Below are positions 49,639-59,468 of a DNA stretch of 64,000 nucleotides, piece after piece. The notes beneath the pieces are model-generated. The model saw only the letters and a program-made list of their open reading frames with translations. It was not told the origin of the DNA and ran no database searches. Location: the NCBI GenBank assembly GCA_012515075.1, contig JAAYZC010000046.1, positions 1 through 64,000 of the forward strand. The letters are read 5' to 3'. Made by a program: the position numbers and the translations under genes. Position 1 is the first letter of the stretch, and each line of letters begins with the position of its first letter. The DNA comes from Thermoplasmatales archaeon (GTDB taxonomy: Archaea; Thermoplasmatota; Thermoplasmata; Methanomassiliicoccales; Methanomethylophilaceae).

Positions 49639-50904
49639 ATGGCAGAGAAAGAGCACATGAATCTGGTCATCATCGGCCACGTCGACCACGGAAAGTCCAC
49701 CCTCACTGGAAGGATCCTGCTCGAGACCGGTGCTATCGACCCGCACATAGTCGAGAAATACAAGAAAGAGGCAGAGGAGAAAGGAAAGGGATCCTTCTAC
49801 TTCGCATGGGTCATGGACGGCCTCAAGGAGGAGAGGGAGAGGGGAGTCACCATCGATGTGGCACACAAGAAGTTCTACACCGACAAGTACTACTTCACCG
49901 TCATCGACGCCCCCGGTCACCGCGACTTCGTCAAGAACATGATCACCGGTACCTCCCAGGCGGATGCCGCTGTCATCACCTGCTCCGCCATCGAGGGGCC
50001 CCAGGCCCAGACCAAGGAGCACGTCTTCCTGGCCACGACCCTCGGAGTCAGGCAGATCATAGTAGCCATCAACAAGATGGATGCGGTCAAGTACGATGAG
50101 GCCAAGTACAACGAGGCCAAAGAGGCCATGACAAAACTCATGAAGATGGTCGGCGTCAAGACCGACGAGGTGCCCTTCATACCTGTCTCCGCGTACAACG
50201 GCGACAACGTCAAGACGGCCTCCGCCAACACCCCCTGGTACAAGGGACCCACCCTGCTCCAGGCTTTCGATAACCTCAAGGTCCCCGAGAAGCACACCGA
50301 GAAGCCCCTCAGGATGCCCATACAGGATGTATACACGATCACCGGTATCGGAACCGTCCCCGTGGGAAGAGTCGAGACCGGTGTCCTGAAGCCCAACATG
50401 AAGATCATCTTCGAGCCCTCGCACGTTCAGGGAGAGGTGAAATCCATCGAGATGCACCACGAGACCCTGCCCCAGGCGCTTCCCGGTGACAACGTCGGAT
50501 TCAACGTCCGCGGAGTAGCCAAGAACGACGTCAAGAGAGGAGACGTTGCCGGCCCAGTCGACAACCCTCCGTCCGTCGCGAAGGCGTTCACGGCGCAGAT
50601 CGTCGTGCTGAACCACCCCTCGGTCATCACAGTCGGATACACCCCCGTGTTCCACTGCCACACCACCCAGACGGCCTGCAGGTTCGTAGAGCTCGTGAAG
50701 ACCATCGACCCCAAGACCGGCCAGACCAAGGCTGAGCACCCCGACTTCCTGAAGACCGGGGACATAGCCGTCGTCAAGCTCGAGCCCACGAAGCCGATGG
50801 TAGTTGAGACCGCGAAAGAGTTCCCGCCTCTCGGAAGGTTCGCCATCCGTGACATGGGTCAGACCGTTGCCGCAGGAATGTGCATATCGGTCGAGAAGGC
50901 CTAA
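49639..50904 (+). CDS. tuf: Translation elongation factor EF-1 alpha
   Basis: [38 protein letters not shown]. Confidence 0.98.
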   Translation: MAEKEHMNLVIIGHVDHGKSTLTGRILLETGAIDPHIVEKYKKEAEEKGKGSFYFAWVMDGLKEERERGVTIDVAHKKFYTDKYYFTVIDAPGHRDFVKNMITGTSQADAAVITCSAIEGPQAQTKEHVFLATTLGVRQIIVAINKMDAVKYDEAKYNEAKEAMTKLMKMVGVKTDEVPFIPVSAYNGDNVKTASANTPWYKGPTLLQAFDNLKVPEKHTEKPLRMPIQDVYTITGIGTVPVGRVETGVLKPNMKIIFEPSHVQGEVKSIEMHHETLPQALPGDNVGFNVRGVAKNDVKRGDVAGPVDNPPSVAKAFTAQIVVLNHPSVITVGYTPVFHCHTTQTACRFVELVKTIDPKTGQTKAEHPDFLKTGDIAVVKLEPTKPMVVETAKEFPPLGRFAIRDMGQTVAAGMCISVEKA

Positions 50905-50939
50905 ACCCCCTTCTTTCCTTTATTTAAAAAGGGATACAA

Positions 50940-51254
50940 ATGTCACAGCGCGCAAGAATCTCACTCAGCGGAACCGACCCGGCCAAGGTCGACAACGTAT
51001 GCATGCAGATCAAAGGGATCTCCCAGAGGACCGGCGTCGACATACGCGGCCCCATTCCCCTTCCCACGAAGAAGCTCAAGGTCCCTTGCAGGAAGAGCCC
51101 TGACGGAGAGGGGAGTGAGACTTGGGACCGCTGGGAGATGCGCATCCACAAGAGGCTCATCGACCTGGATGCGGACGAGCGTGCCCTCAGGCAGCTCATG
51201 AGGATCCAGGTGCCGGACGGGGTCAACATAGAGATCGTGCTCCGCAGCACCTGA
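50940..51254 (+). CDS. rps10: 30S ribosomal protein S10
   Basis: [45 protein letters not shown]. Confidence 0.97.
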   Translation: MSQRARISLSGTDPAKVDNVCMQIKGISQRTGVDIRGPIPLPTKKLKVPCRKSPDGEGSETWDRWEMRIHKRLIDLDADERALRQLMRIQVPDGVNIEIVLRST

Positions 51255-51359
51255 GCATCAAACTCTTTCAAACAACCTTCCCTTTTCTGTATTTTCCGTC
51301 CAGCGGTTTATAGATGCATTTCGATGTTTCTAAATAGCCTCGCAGTCATACGACTGCCC

Positions 51360-51668
51360 ATGATCCCCGATTCCGCGATCGACATGTTCAAGGCTCTTTC
51401 GGATCCCAACAGGCTGAGGATATTCGATATGCTTTCCCGAGGGGAGACCTGTTCGTGCAAACTCCTTGAGGCCCTCAGCATATCCCAGCCCACCCTGTCC
51501 CATCACATGGGAATACTCCAGAAAGGAGGGCTGGTGAGAGGGAGGAGGGACGGGCAGTGGATACACTACTCCGTGGACCCGGACGCGGTACACGAGCTCA
51601 TAGGTTATCTGGAGTCGGTGTCTTCTTCAGACAGGGCGGATGGCGCAGAGGGTCCGGAAGCCAATTGA
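51360..51668 (+). CDS. ArsR-family transcriptional regulator
   Basis: MFKALSDPNRLRIFDMLSRGETCSCKLLEALSISQPTLSHHMGILQKGGLV. Confidence 0.9.
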   Translation: MIPDSAIDMFKALSDPNRLRIFDMLSRGETCSCKLLEALSISQPTLSHHMGILQKGGLVRGRRDGQWIHYSVDPDAVHELIGYLESVSSSDRADGAEGPEAN

Positions 51669-51730
51669 TTCGCGGTGTTCGACCGTACATCCGCATTACA
51701 TTTTTATCCAACCTGAAGCATCATCGAAAC

Positions 51731-52252
51731 ATGCGAACATCCAAGGAATTCGAGATCAACGAGAAAGGGGTCACCGCCGAGGGCTTCAAGACACTCAACC
51801 GTAAGTGCCTCAGCTCGATGTACCTGTGGAACGTCATCGCGATGGCGGTCCTTCTGTTGTCCGTTTTCCTAATATACCGTTTCATAAACATGCCCTGGAT
51901 CGACATGGACCTGCTTTTCACGATAACCGTGGCCGCGCTGGTTCTGTTGGCAGCGTACTTCGTCATCGGTCCCATGGTATTCTTCGCCCGCTACAGATAC
52001 AGGATGACGGATGACAGGATAGACATCCTGCGGGGCATATTCATAATAAGGCACACGGTGATACCGATCGAGAGGGTCCATCAGGTAGAGGTCAGCAGGG
52101 GGCCGATCAACAACATGTTCGGTCTGGCCAATGTCAATATCACCACCGCGGGCGGAATGGCCATAATAGAGTACCTCGAGTTTCCCGTGGCGGAGGAGAT
52201 ATCCGACAGGCTCAATGACATAGTCGTGAACATACTGAAGGAAAGGGAGTGA
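51731..52252 (+). CDS. YdbS-like membrane protein with bacterial PH (bPH_2/DUF304) domain
   Basis: Two TM segments then YRMTDDRIDILRGIFIIRHTVIPIERVHQVEVSRGPINNMFGLANVNITTAGG. Confidence 0.88.
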   Translation: MRTSKEFEINEKGVTAEGFKTLNRKCLSSMYLWNVIAMAVLLLSVFLIYRFINMPWIDMDLLFTITVAALVLLAAYFVIGPMVFFARYRYRMTDDRIDILRGIFIIRHTVIPIERVHQVEVSRGPINNMFGLANVNITTAGGMAIIEYLEFPVAEEISDRLNDIVVNILKERE

Positions 52253-52253
52253 C

Positions 52254-53738
52254 TTGTCCGTAGACAGGATGCGCTGCCACCCGTCCATCATACTGGAGAC
52301 CCTGTTTCCGGCCGTGCTGGTGCTGGTGTTCATCATAATGGCTTCCGTGCAGGCATGGTCCGATCTTTACTTCGCCATAATGGCCCCCATTCCTGTCGTG
52401 CTCACGATGTTCCTGTACTGGAGATGGAGCAAGACATGGATCAGTTTCACGGATGAGGAGGTCGTGGTCGAAAGGGACACCCTCTTCAAGATGAAGAAGA
52501 GGATACCGTATTCCAAGATCGCGTCCGTCAATGTGAACCGCGGCCTGGTCAACAGACTGTTCGGGACATCCAGGATACAGATAAACATAAACTCCTCCAT
52601 CAATGCCGCGATACCGGAAGCCGTTCTGTCCTTCAGGATCGACATAGCCGATTCTATAAGGGAGTTCCTGGCATCCCGTATGTACGGCGACAGCGCCTTC
52701 ACGGTGAGTGCCGATGCCGATGCCGAGACCGTAGTCAGCATAGATTGGAAGGACGTGCTGCTCCACAGTTTCTTCGGCCAGTCCTCGGCGCAGATGCTCT
52801 CGGGACTGTTCTTCCTGCTGTATTCCGTCGCCCAGATCTACCTGGCCCTGAGCATCACCGGGGTGTACGGCGGAGAGGGTCTGCTGTCGCTCTTCGTGTT
52901 CATAGGGGTCACGGTAATACCCTCGGTCGTCATCCTGTTCCATTACGCCAATCTAAAAGTGTACCGCTCGGGAGACACCATATACCTGCAGCATGGGCTG
53001 ATACGCACATACCGTACCTCTTTCAAAGTCACGAAGATCAATGCTGTAAGGGTCAGGACGACCTTCTTCTCGAGACTCATGCACAGGTCCTTCATAGAGG
53101 CCGAGGTCGTGGGTCTAAGCTCCGACAGCAACTCCAAGCGTCCAATACTCTGCCTTATGAAGGACTATGCGGAGATCGACCGCGTCTTCTCCGAACTGGT
53201 TCCCGAGTTCCTCTATGACAGGGAGGCGATCCCTCAGCCGACGGCCTCCAAGCGGGTCCTCGGCGTGAAATGCGTGCTTTGGCTGGTGCTGATAGGGGCG
53301 GCCACATACGTGTCCTCGTTATACGCCGAAAGGATTCTGGCGAGCATCCCGTCCATCACGGGCTACGAAGCCCTCCTGGGTTTCACGCCCCTCATCGTAG
53401 GGGCACTCCTGGCTCTGGCCACGGTTCTATGGTCTGTCCGGGCCTATAGCACCCGGACCCTTTCCGCCGGCGAGGAGCTTTTCACCTTCGAGATCGGTGT
53501 CGTGGACCGCCAGGCGGTCACAATCAGCTATGACAAGGTGCAGATAGCAAATGTCGTGCGGGGGCCCCTGGCAAGGCGCTACGGACTGGGCGTCTCCTCG
53601 GTTTCGCTTCTGTCCTCACTCGGCGGTGTGAAGATACAATCCGGTTATTTCGATGTCGGGGAGCTCAACCGCATACACGAGACGGTGATGGACCGCATAC
53701 GCACAGGCAAGTACGACTACCGCAAGGCCTCACGGTGA
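52254..53738 (+). CDS. YdbT-like multi-PH-domain membrane protein (TTG start)
   Basis: Repeated PH pattern RIPYSKIASVNVNRGLVNRLFGTSRIQI and TISYDKVQIANVVRGPLARRYGLGVSSVSL separated by TM pairs. Confidence 0.87.
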   Translation: MSVDRMRCHPSIILETLFPAVLVLVFIIMASVQAWSDLYFAIMAPIPVVLTMFLYWRWSKTWISFTDEEVVVERDTLFKMKKRIPYSKIASVNVNRGLVNRLFGTSRIQININSSINAAIPEAVLSFRIDIADSIREFLASRMYGDSAFTVSADADAETVVSIDWKDVLLHSFFGQSSAQMLSGLFFLLYSVAQIYLALSITGVYGGEGLLSLFVFIGVTVIPSVVILFHYANLKVYRSGDTIYLQHGLIRTYRTSFKVTKINAVRVRTTFFSRLMHRSFIEAEVVGLSSDSNSKRPILCLMKDYAEIDRVFSELVPEFLYDREAIPQPTASKRVLGVKCVLWLVLIGAATYVSSLYAERILASIPSITGYEALLGFTPLIVGALLALATVLWSVRAYSTRTLSAGEELFTFEIGVVDRQAVTISYDKVQIANVVRGPLARRYGLGVSSVSLLSSLGGVKIQSGYFDVGELNRIHETVMDRIRTGKYDYRKASR

Positions 53739-54001
53739 AGGGAGCTCTGGACATCCTTGGACTCCCTCATCAGGAGTTCGCAGACGGCCTCTGCGTTGTC
53801 CGGATCCATGCCGTTCTCCGAGGCGAACGTCCTGTACCTTGAGATGACCCTCTCCTCGGATGACCGGTCCAGGACCGGTCTGCCACGCTCCATCTTGTAC
53901 TCGCCCACCAGTCCGGCCAGCTCAAGTCTCCTCCTCATCAGGCGGAGTATCTCCATGTCCGTCGCCTCTATCTCGGCTCTCAGCTGCTCCAGGTCCGTCA
54001 T
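53717..54001 (-). CDS. Chorismate mutase (AroQ type, monofunctional)
   Basis: LRAEIEATDMEILRLMRRRLELAGLVGEYKMERGRPVLDRSSEERVISRY. Confidence 0.9.
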   Translation of the reverse strand: MTDLEQLRAEIEATDMEILRLMRRRLELAGLVGEYKMERGRPVLDRSSEERVISRYRTFASENGMDPDNAEAVCELLMRESKDVQSSLHREALR

Positions 54002-55056
54002 AGTCCGCGCCTCATCTGGTCGGCTATTACCAGGGCCGTCACCGCTTCCACGACGGAGACCGCTCTGGGAACAATGCAGGGGTCATGCCTCCCCGTCACC
54101 GCGACCTTGCCGTTCGTCATCGTACGGAGGTCCACCGTGTCCTGCTCTTTCGCAATGGAGGGCGTGGGCTTGAAAGCTGAACGGAAAACCATGGGCATCC
54201 CGTCGCTCATGCCGCCCAATATCCCCCCCATGTTGTTTGTCCGGGCCTTTACCCCCTCGTCCACATAGAAGGGGTCGTTGCTTTCGGATCCCCTCATCCC
54301 GGAGATCCCGAACCCTCTGCCGAACTCGACGCCCTTGCAGGCGGGTATGCTGAACACAGCCGCGGATATCTCGGAATCCAGGGATTCGAACCATATCCCC
54401 CCGAATCCTATGGGGAGGCCGACGGTTATGCACTCCACCACACCTCCGACGCTGTCGCCTTCGGAGGCCGCGTCGAGGATCTCCCGTGTCATGGATGAGT
54501 CCATCTCCTCCGTGCATGCGCGAGTTGGGTGCAGGACAGATTCAGAGGCCGCGTCGAAATCCCGCTCGCATGCATCCACCACACCGCCCACGGACCTGGT
54601 GAAGGCCCTTATCCCTATCCCCTCGGCGGCTATCATCTGTTTCGCTATGCTGCCGGCGGCCACTATGGGGGCGGTGAGCCTTCCGGAGAACTGCCCACCA
54701 CCGCGTATGTCATGATGTGGGAACTTTGCCATCGCGGGCAGATCCGCGTGGCCCGGTCTCGGGGTCTCCTTGAACATCAGGTACCGGGAGCCGTCCGTGT
54801 CCCGGTTCTCGATGGTGATCAGGAGCGGGCCGCCGTCGGTGACCCCCTTGACCAGCCCCTGCGCTATGCAGACCTCGTCCTCCTCCCTGCGCGGAGTCCC
54901 GATGCCGGTGTGCGGTCTCCTCAGGGCCATGTCCCTCTCGATCATCCCCTCGTCCACGTACATGCCAGCAGGTATTCCTTCCAATATGCAACCGACGCAG
55001 GAGCCATGGCTCCTGCCGAACAGGCTCATCCTCACCTTCTTCCCCAACTGGTACAT
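53998..55056 (-). CDS. aroC: Chorismate synthase
   Basis: FGRSHGSCVGCILEGIPAG, RPHTGIGTPRREEDE, GGGQFSGRLTAPIVAAGSIA, GRHDPCIVPRAVSVVEAVTALV. Confidence 0.96.
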   Translation of the reverse strand: MYQLGKKVRMSLFGRSHGSCVGCILEGIPAGMYVDEGMIERDMALRRPHTGIGTPRREEDEVCIAQGLVKGVTDGGPLLITIENRDTDGSRYLMFKETPRPGHADLPAMAKFPHHDIRGGGQFSGRLTAPIVAAGSIAKQMIAAEGIGIRAFTRSVGGVVDACERDFDAASESVLHPTRACTEEMDSSMTREILDAASEGDSVGGVVECITVGLPIGFGGIWFESLDSEISAAVFSIPACKGVEFGRGFGISGMRGSESNDPFYVDEGVKARTNNMGGILGGMSDGMPMVFRSAFKPTPSIAKEQDTVDLRTMTNGKVAVTGRHDPCIVPRAVSVVEAVTALVIADQMRRGL

Positions 55057-56312
55057 CAGGTCACCTCCGACTCGAGCCCGATCTCCCTCATCTCCCGGAG
55101 GAATCCGGGATACGAAACGGCACAGCAGTCTGCATCCTCCATCGTGACCGGCCCCTCGCAGACCAAGGAGGCCACGGCCGCGGCCATCATTATCCTGTGA
55201 TCCCCCCTGTGCTCGATCCTGCCTCCTTTCAACATGTTCCTTCCGTGTATAATGCATCCGTCCTCGGTGCCCGAAGCGTCCGCTCCCAAGGCCCTCAGCA
55301 TGTTCACCGTGGTCTCTATGCGGTCGCTCTCCTTGAACCTGAGCTGTGGCGCGCCGTAAAGGCGGCTGTCCCCCTCCGCCGTGCTCAGAAGCACGGCCAC
55401 AACGGGGAAGAGGTCCGGGGTCCGACCCATGTCCAGCTCCGTGCCCCTGAGATCCCCTCTACGCACGCGGATGCCGCCGTCCCCTTCCTCCACGATGGCG
55501 CCCGCGCCGCGGAGGATGCCGACTATCGCACGGTCGCCCTGCGGATCGTCCATATCCACGCCTCTCACCGAGACGTCTCCTCCGAGTGCCGCGGCTACCA
55601 TGGGGAACGCGGCGGAGGAGAAGTCCGCAGGTATGCGGTAGCGGCAGGGGGAGTATCCTGTTCCGCCACGTACCTCTATCCTGTCCCCCACGGACACCTC
55701 CGCTCCGAACCTTCTCATCATGGACGCCGTTATGTCTATGTAGGGTGCCGAAACGCGCCCGGTCTCCACGGTTATCTCGGTGTCCGTCTCGATCATGGGC
55801 GCGGCGATCATCAGGGAGCTTATGAACTGGGAGCTCACGCTGCCGTCTATCCGGACCCTGCCTCCTTTGTTCGGTCCCCTCACGGTTATCGGGGGGAATC
55901 CGCCCTCCGATCTGCAGGAGACCCCTGTCTGGGACAAAGCTTCTAACAGAGGCCCCATGGGGCGCTTCCTGAGGGACGCGTCCCCGGTGATCGTGACATC
56001 CGTATCGAAAAGCGAGGCTATGCCGGAGAATATGCGCATGGTGGTCCCGGAATTATAGGCATCCACCGCGGCAGAGGGAGCATGAAGGCGGCCGCCTTTC
56101 AAGGAGACCCTGTCACCGCAGACGCTGGTCGTTGCGCCCATGGATTCCACGGCCCCGAGGGTCGCCCGGGTGTCATCGGACACGAGGAGGTTTTCAACGG
56201 TGCTTTCCCCGTCGGCAAGGGCGGCCAGGAACAGGGCCCTGTGGGTATGGCTCTTGGAGGGAGGGGGTGTTATGGCGCCCTTCATCTCCCCTCCGCGGAA
56301 ACATACCGTCAT
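55056..56312 (-). CDS. aroA: 3-phosphoshikimate 1-carboxyvinyltransferase
   Basis: PPPSKSHTHRALFLAALADGES, YNSGTTMRIFSGI, LRFKESDRIETTVNML. Confidence 0.96.
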   Translation of the reverse strand: MTVCFRGGEMKGAITPPPSKSHTHRALFLAALADGESTVENLLVSDDTRATLGAVESMGATTSVCGDRVSLKGGRLHAPSAAVDAYNSGTTMRIFSGIASLFDTDVTITGDASLRKRPMGPLLEALSQTGVSCRSEGGFPPITVRGPNKGGRVRIDGSVSSQFISSLMIAAPMIETDTEITVETGRVSAPYIDITASMMRRFGAEVSVGDRIEVRGGTGYSPCRYRIPADFSSAAFPMVAAALGGDVSVRGVDMDDPQGDRAIVGILRGAGAIVEEGDGGIRVRRGDLRGTELDMGRTPDLFPVVAVLLSTAEGDSRLYGAPQLRFKESDRIETTVNMLRALGADASGTEDGCIIHGRNMLKGGRIEHRGDHRIMMAAAVASLVCEGPVTMEDADCCAVSYPGFLREMREIGLESEVT

Positions 56313-57145
56313 AGCTTCATGCCCCTTGTCCTCGTGATCATCGCGTCCGCGATTCCCAAGTCGGTGGCGAATCCCCGCCCTCTCCCCCCCGGCACCACGA
56401 TGGCTATTGCAGGCCCCGCCCCGGATAGCCCCGCTCCCAGCGCACCCGCCTCCATCGCCCTCTTGGCCAGAGAGTTATCGAGTCCCGATGCGCGGGATAT
56501 TATCTCGCCGTTCATGGTCAGGGCCTTGAGCGGATCGCTCCTGGCGACGTTCAGGACCTTTTCCATCTCCGGGGCGGTGCCTATGAGCGCCTCCAGAGGG
56601 AGTCCGGCCTTCCGTATCTTGTGTTCCGGCACATGAAGTATCACATCGTATTCCTCTATGTTCCTGTGCAGGATCACGGTGTCATCCCGATTGTCCGTTA
56701 CGACGAACCCCCCCAGATGACACCCGCAGGCGTCATCGAAGGAGCCGGTCACAGTGACCCTCGCCTCCCTGGCGCACCTGACCCCCAGCCTCACGACGTC
56801 CATCTTCTCCATGTATTTGCCGTTCTCCTCGAGCACGGCGGAGATTATGGCGTTGCACGCGGAGCTGGAGCTCTTCAATCCTCTTGATACCGGGATCTGG
56901 GAGCATATGTCCAGATTCCAGCCCTTCGGCTCCATCTCGACGATCTCCCTGTAGGTCTCCCTGACACATATCTCGGCCATATCGGTGTTCTCGCCCGGAT
57001 CGTTGATTATGTTGACCTTGCGGTATTCGCCGCCCGTCGAGAACCTGGCCTTCGTCTCCAGGTCTATGCCGATGGTGGCGCCTATGCCTAGGGGCATGGC
57101 GTTCACCACGGTTATCGCACCATGCGATCTTCCTATGCCTGTCAT
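56309..57145 (-). CDS. Archaeal (GHMP-type) shikimate kinase
   Basis: IPVSRGLKSSSSACNAI GHMP motif, GLSGAGPAIAIVV; placed in the shikimate operon. Confidence 0.92.
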   Translation of the reverse strand: MTGIGRSHGAITVVNAMPLGIGATIGIDLETKARFSTGGEYRKVNIINDPGENTDMAEICVRETYREIVEMEPKGWNLDICSQIPVSRGLKSSSSACNAIISAVLEENGKYMEKMDVVRLGVRCAREARVTVTGSFDDACGCHLGGFVVTDNRDDTVILHRNIEEYDVILHVPEHKIRKAGLPLEALIGTAPEMEKVLNVARSDPLKALTMNGEIISRASGLDNSLAKRAMEAGALGAGLSGAGPAIAIVVPGGRGRGFATDLGIADAMITRTRGMKL

Positions 57146-58455
57146 GTTATCGCCTTCCTCATCGTCTCGAACATGTCCGGAACGCCGGTCCACAGCTTGA
57201 AAGACGCGGAACCCTGTCCTGCCAGCATGTCCGCGCCCGTCGCCGTCCTGGCGCCCGCCGCTCTGGCGGCCAGGATGAGGTCGGTATCCTTCCCGTAGAC
57301 CATGTCGAACACCGAATGGTCCCGGTTTATCCGGTCGATGCTGACGGGGTACTCGCCTTCTCCGTACATACCGACCGGAGTGCAGTTCACTATAATATCG
57401 TACATGGCCACCGCCGCGGAATCCTTGTTCCTGTGGGAGCATCCCAGCTCCCCGGCCAGAACGGCCGCCTTCCCCGCGTTCCTCCCCGTCACCGTCACGT
57501 CGCAGCCCTCTCCCGTCAGGAAGCCGATGCATGCCCTGGCGGCGCCTCCGGTCCCCATGACGAGCGCCCGCCGGTCCCTGACGCATATCCCCGCGTGCTC
57601 CATGGCGATCCTCACACCCTCCACATCGGTGTTGTGGCCCACCAGCCGGCCGCCCTCGTTGACCACGGTGTTGACAGCGCCGATGCTCGCGGCCAGGGGG
57701 TCCAGTCTGTCCAGGTACGGCAGTATCGAGGTCTTGTAGGGTATGGTGACGTTGATTCCGCGTATGCGGTAATCCCTCAGGGCATCATCTATTCCGTCAA
57801 GGCGGGGGACGTCGAAACGGAGATATGCGCCGTCGATCCCGGCCGCCCCCATGGCAGCCGCGTGCATGACGGGGGATGCGCTCTTGTCCAGAGGACGCCC
57901 GACTATCCCGGTGACAAGGCAGTCGTCCCCCAGTCTCCTCATCTCGGACACGCTCATCTGGCCCGGAGCGGTGGGTGTGCTCACGTAGCCGAAAGTGAAT
58001 TCGTTCCCGAGCAGAGAGGACCTTATGCGGGTGACGGTGCCGGCTTCCCCCATACCGAGAAGGACGTGCCTCCGTCCCAGTTCGCGTGATGCACGGAATA
58101 TGCTGTTCAGATCCGTGAAGTCGTGGACGCTGTAAGCTCCTTTGACAATGTCCCCGGGCAATACGTCCAGCTGCGACACGATGGCATCCCAGGACGGTGT
58201 GGACGCGTAGTCATGGTACGAACTGATAATCGTGGATCCGGTGTCCGGACGCTCCGAGATGCCGATGTCCAGCATCCCTTCGTAGCCATCGGGGAGGAAG
58301 GATAGGTCGATCCCGTCCCTGAAGGTGACCAGCAGCTCCTTGCCATCGATATCGGGCACGGAGTCCAGGATGTCCGTCCTGATCTCGGCCATGTCCGCAT
58401 CGGACAGGTCGTCGGCATCCCGGATGCCGCCAAGGGAGGCGCAGATTCTCATCAT
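57142..58455 (-). CDS. Fused 3-dehydroquinate dehydratase (type I) / shikimate dehydrogenase
   Basis: N-term MRICASLGG..., STIISSYHDYASTP, DIVKGAYSVHD, LGMGEAGTVTRIRSSLLGNEFTFGYVSTPTAPGQ; C-term GIVGRPLDKSASPVMHAAAMGAAGIDGAYLRFDV, MGTGGAARACIGFL. Confidence 0.93.
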   Translation of the reverse strand: MMRICASLGGIRDADDLSDADMAEIRTDILDSVPDIDGKELLVTFRDGIDLSFLPDGYEGMLDIGISERPDTGSTIISSYHDYASTPSWDAIVSQLDVLPGDIVKGAYSVHDFTDLNSIFRASRELGRRHVLLGMGEAGTVTRIRSSLLGNEFTFGYVSTPTAPGQMSVSEMRRLGDDCLVTGIVGRPLDKSASPVMHAAAMGAAGIDGAYLRFDVPRLDGIDDALRDYRIRGINVTIPYKTSILPYLDRLDPLAASIGAVNTVVNEGGRLVGHNTDVEGVRIAMEHAGICVRDRRALVMGTGGAARACIGFLTGEGCDVTVTGRNAGKAAVLAGELGCSHRNKDSAAVAMYDIIVNCTPVGMYGEGEYPVSIDRINRDHSVFDMVYGKDTDLILAARAAGARTATGADMLAGQGSASFKLWTGVPDMFETMRKAIT

Positions 58456-59468
58456 ATCTCCCTGACTGTCTCATCCACCTTCATCCCGAAGTGCCTGCCG
58501 CCTTCCTGGATTCTGACGAGGACTCTGTCTCCCTTCTGGAGCTTGGATACAGATATGGCCCCTTCCGGACCCACCATCTTGACAGTCTCAGCGTTCTGGA
58601 CTATGGTGCTGTATGTCTGTCCGTCCGCTTCCGCCTCCACAACCATCATCGGCCTGCGCTCTATCTTGCACCGGCCCACCGAGGACATGCGTGTGTTCCC
58701 GCTCCTGTCCACCAGCAGCACGGGGTCCCCGGACCTGAGCTCGGAAAGGTATCTAGTCCTGCCCTCCGGGCCCTGCACGTAGGCGTGCACAGCTCCGGCG
58801 TTGACCCTGAACGGCCTTGCGGCGACATAGCCGTTGTCCTCGCTCTCAGACTGAACGAGGAACAGGCAGGCGGACTGGGAGCCAATCAGCATCCCTTCCC
58901 CCTGCACCATGTTGGTGACGGTGTCCACGCACACGCGGTCGCCCATCTCGACGTTCCTGACGGCAACTATCTCGGCGATCCCGAGGTCCAGGCCCTCGGC
59001 TCCGGAGGCCATCTCGGCGAAGGCGCGCACCCCGTTGGGATCTCCGACCTGGACGGCGACACCGTCAACGCCGACCTCCAGCGTGTTCATGTAAAGTCTT
59101 GCCTGCTCTGTATCCGAGGCGCAGGCATAGACCCTGGTACCGGTGTTGCGGAAGCGGGCGATCATGTTCTCGAGCGGGATGATCGTCCAGTCGGATGCTG
59201 CCAGAACGACTCCGGCGCATCTGCCGGCCAGAGCCAGGACCTCCTCCTGATCCTCCGGCGTCCTTAGTTCGGCGATGATGCACCCGTTGGAGAGGCGTCC
59301 TTCTTCGTTGAAGAGCAGCTCTATGCTGCCCAGGGAAGCGAAGTCTGCATCCTCGGGTCTCACAATGGCCTTGGATATACCCGATTCGAGGGCGGATGTT
59401 ACCAGATCCTTCCTTTCTGCTTTATCCTCCGGCAGATCGGCCCTCACCCAGAGTTCCTTCTTCATCAC
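58452..59468 (-). CDS. 3-dehydroquinate synthase II
   Basis: LWVRADLPEDKAERKDLVTSALESG, IPLENMIARF, GALTTNM-like SVDTVTNMVQGEGMLIGSQS region. Confidence 0.92.
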   Translation of the reverse strand: MMKKELWVRADLPEDKAERKDLVTSALESGISKAIVRPEDADFASLGSIELLFNEEGRLSNGCIIAELRTPEDQEEVLALAGRCAGVVLAASDWTIIPLENMIARFRNTGTRVYACASDTEQARLYMNTLEVGVDGVAVQVGDPNGVRAFAEMASGAEGLDLGIAEIVAVRNVEMGDRVCVDTVTNMVQGEGMLIGSQSACLFLVQSESEDNGYVAARPFRVNAGAVHAYVQGPEGRTRYLSELRSGDPVLLVDRSGNTRMSSVGRCKIERRPMMVVEAEADGQTYSTIVQNAETVKMVGPEGAISVSKLQKGDRVLVRIQEGGRHFGMKVDETVREI

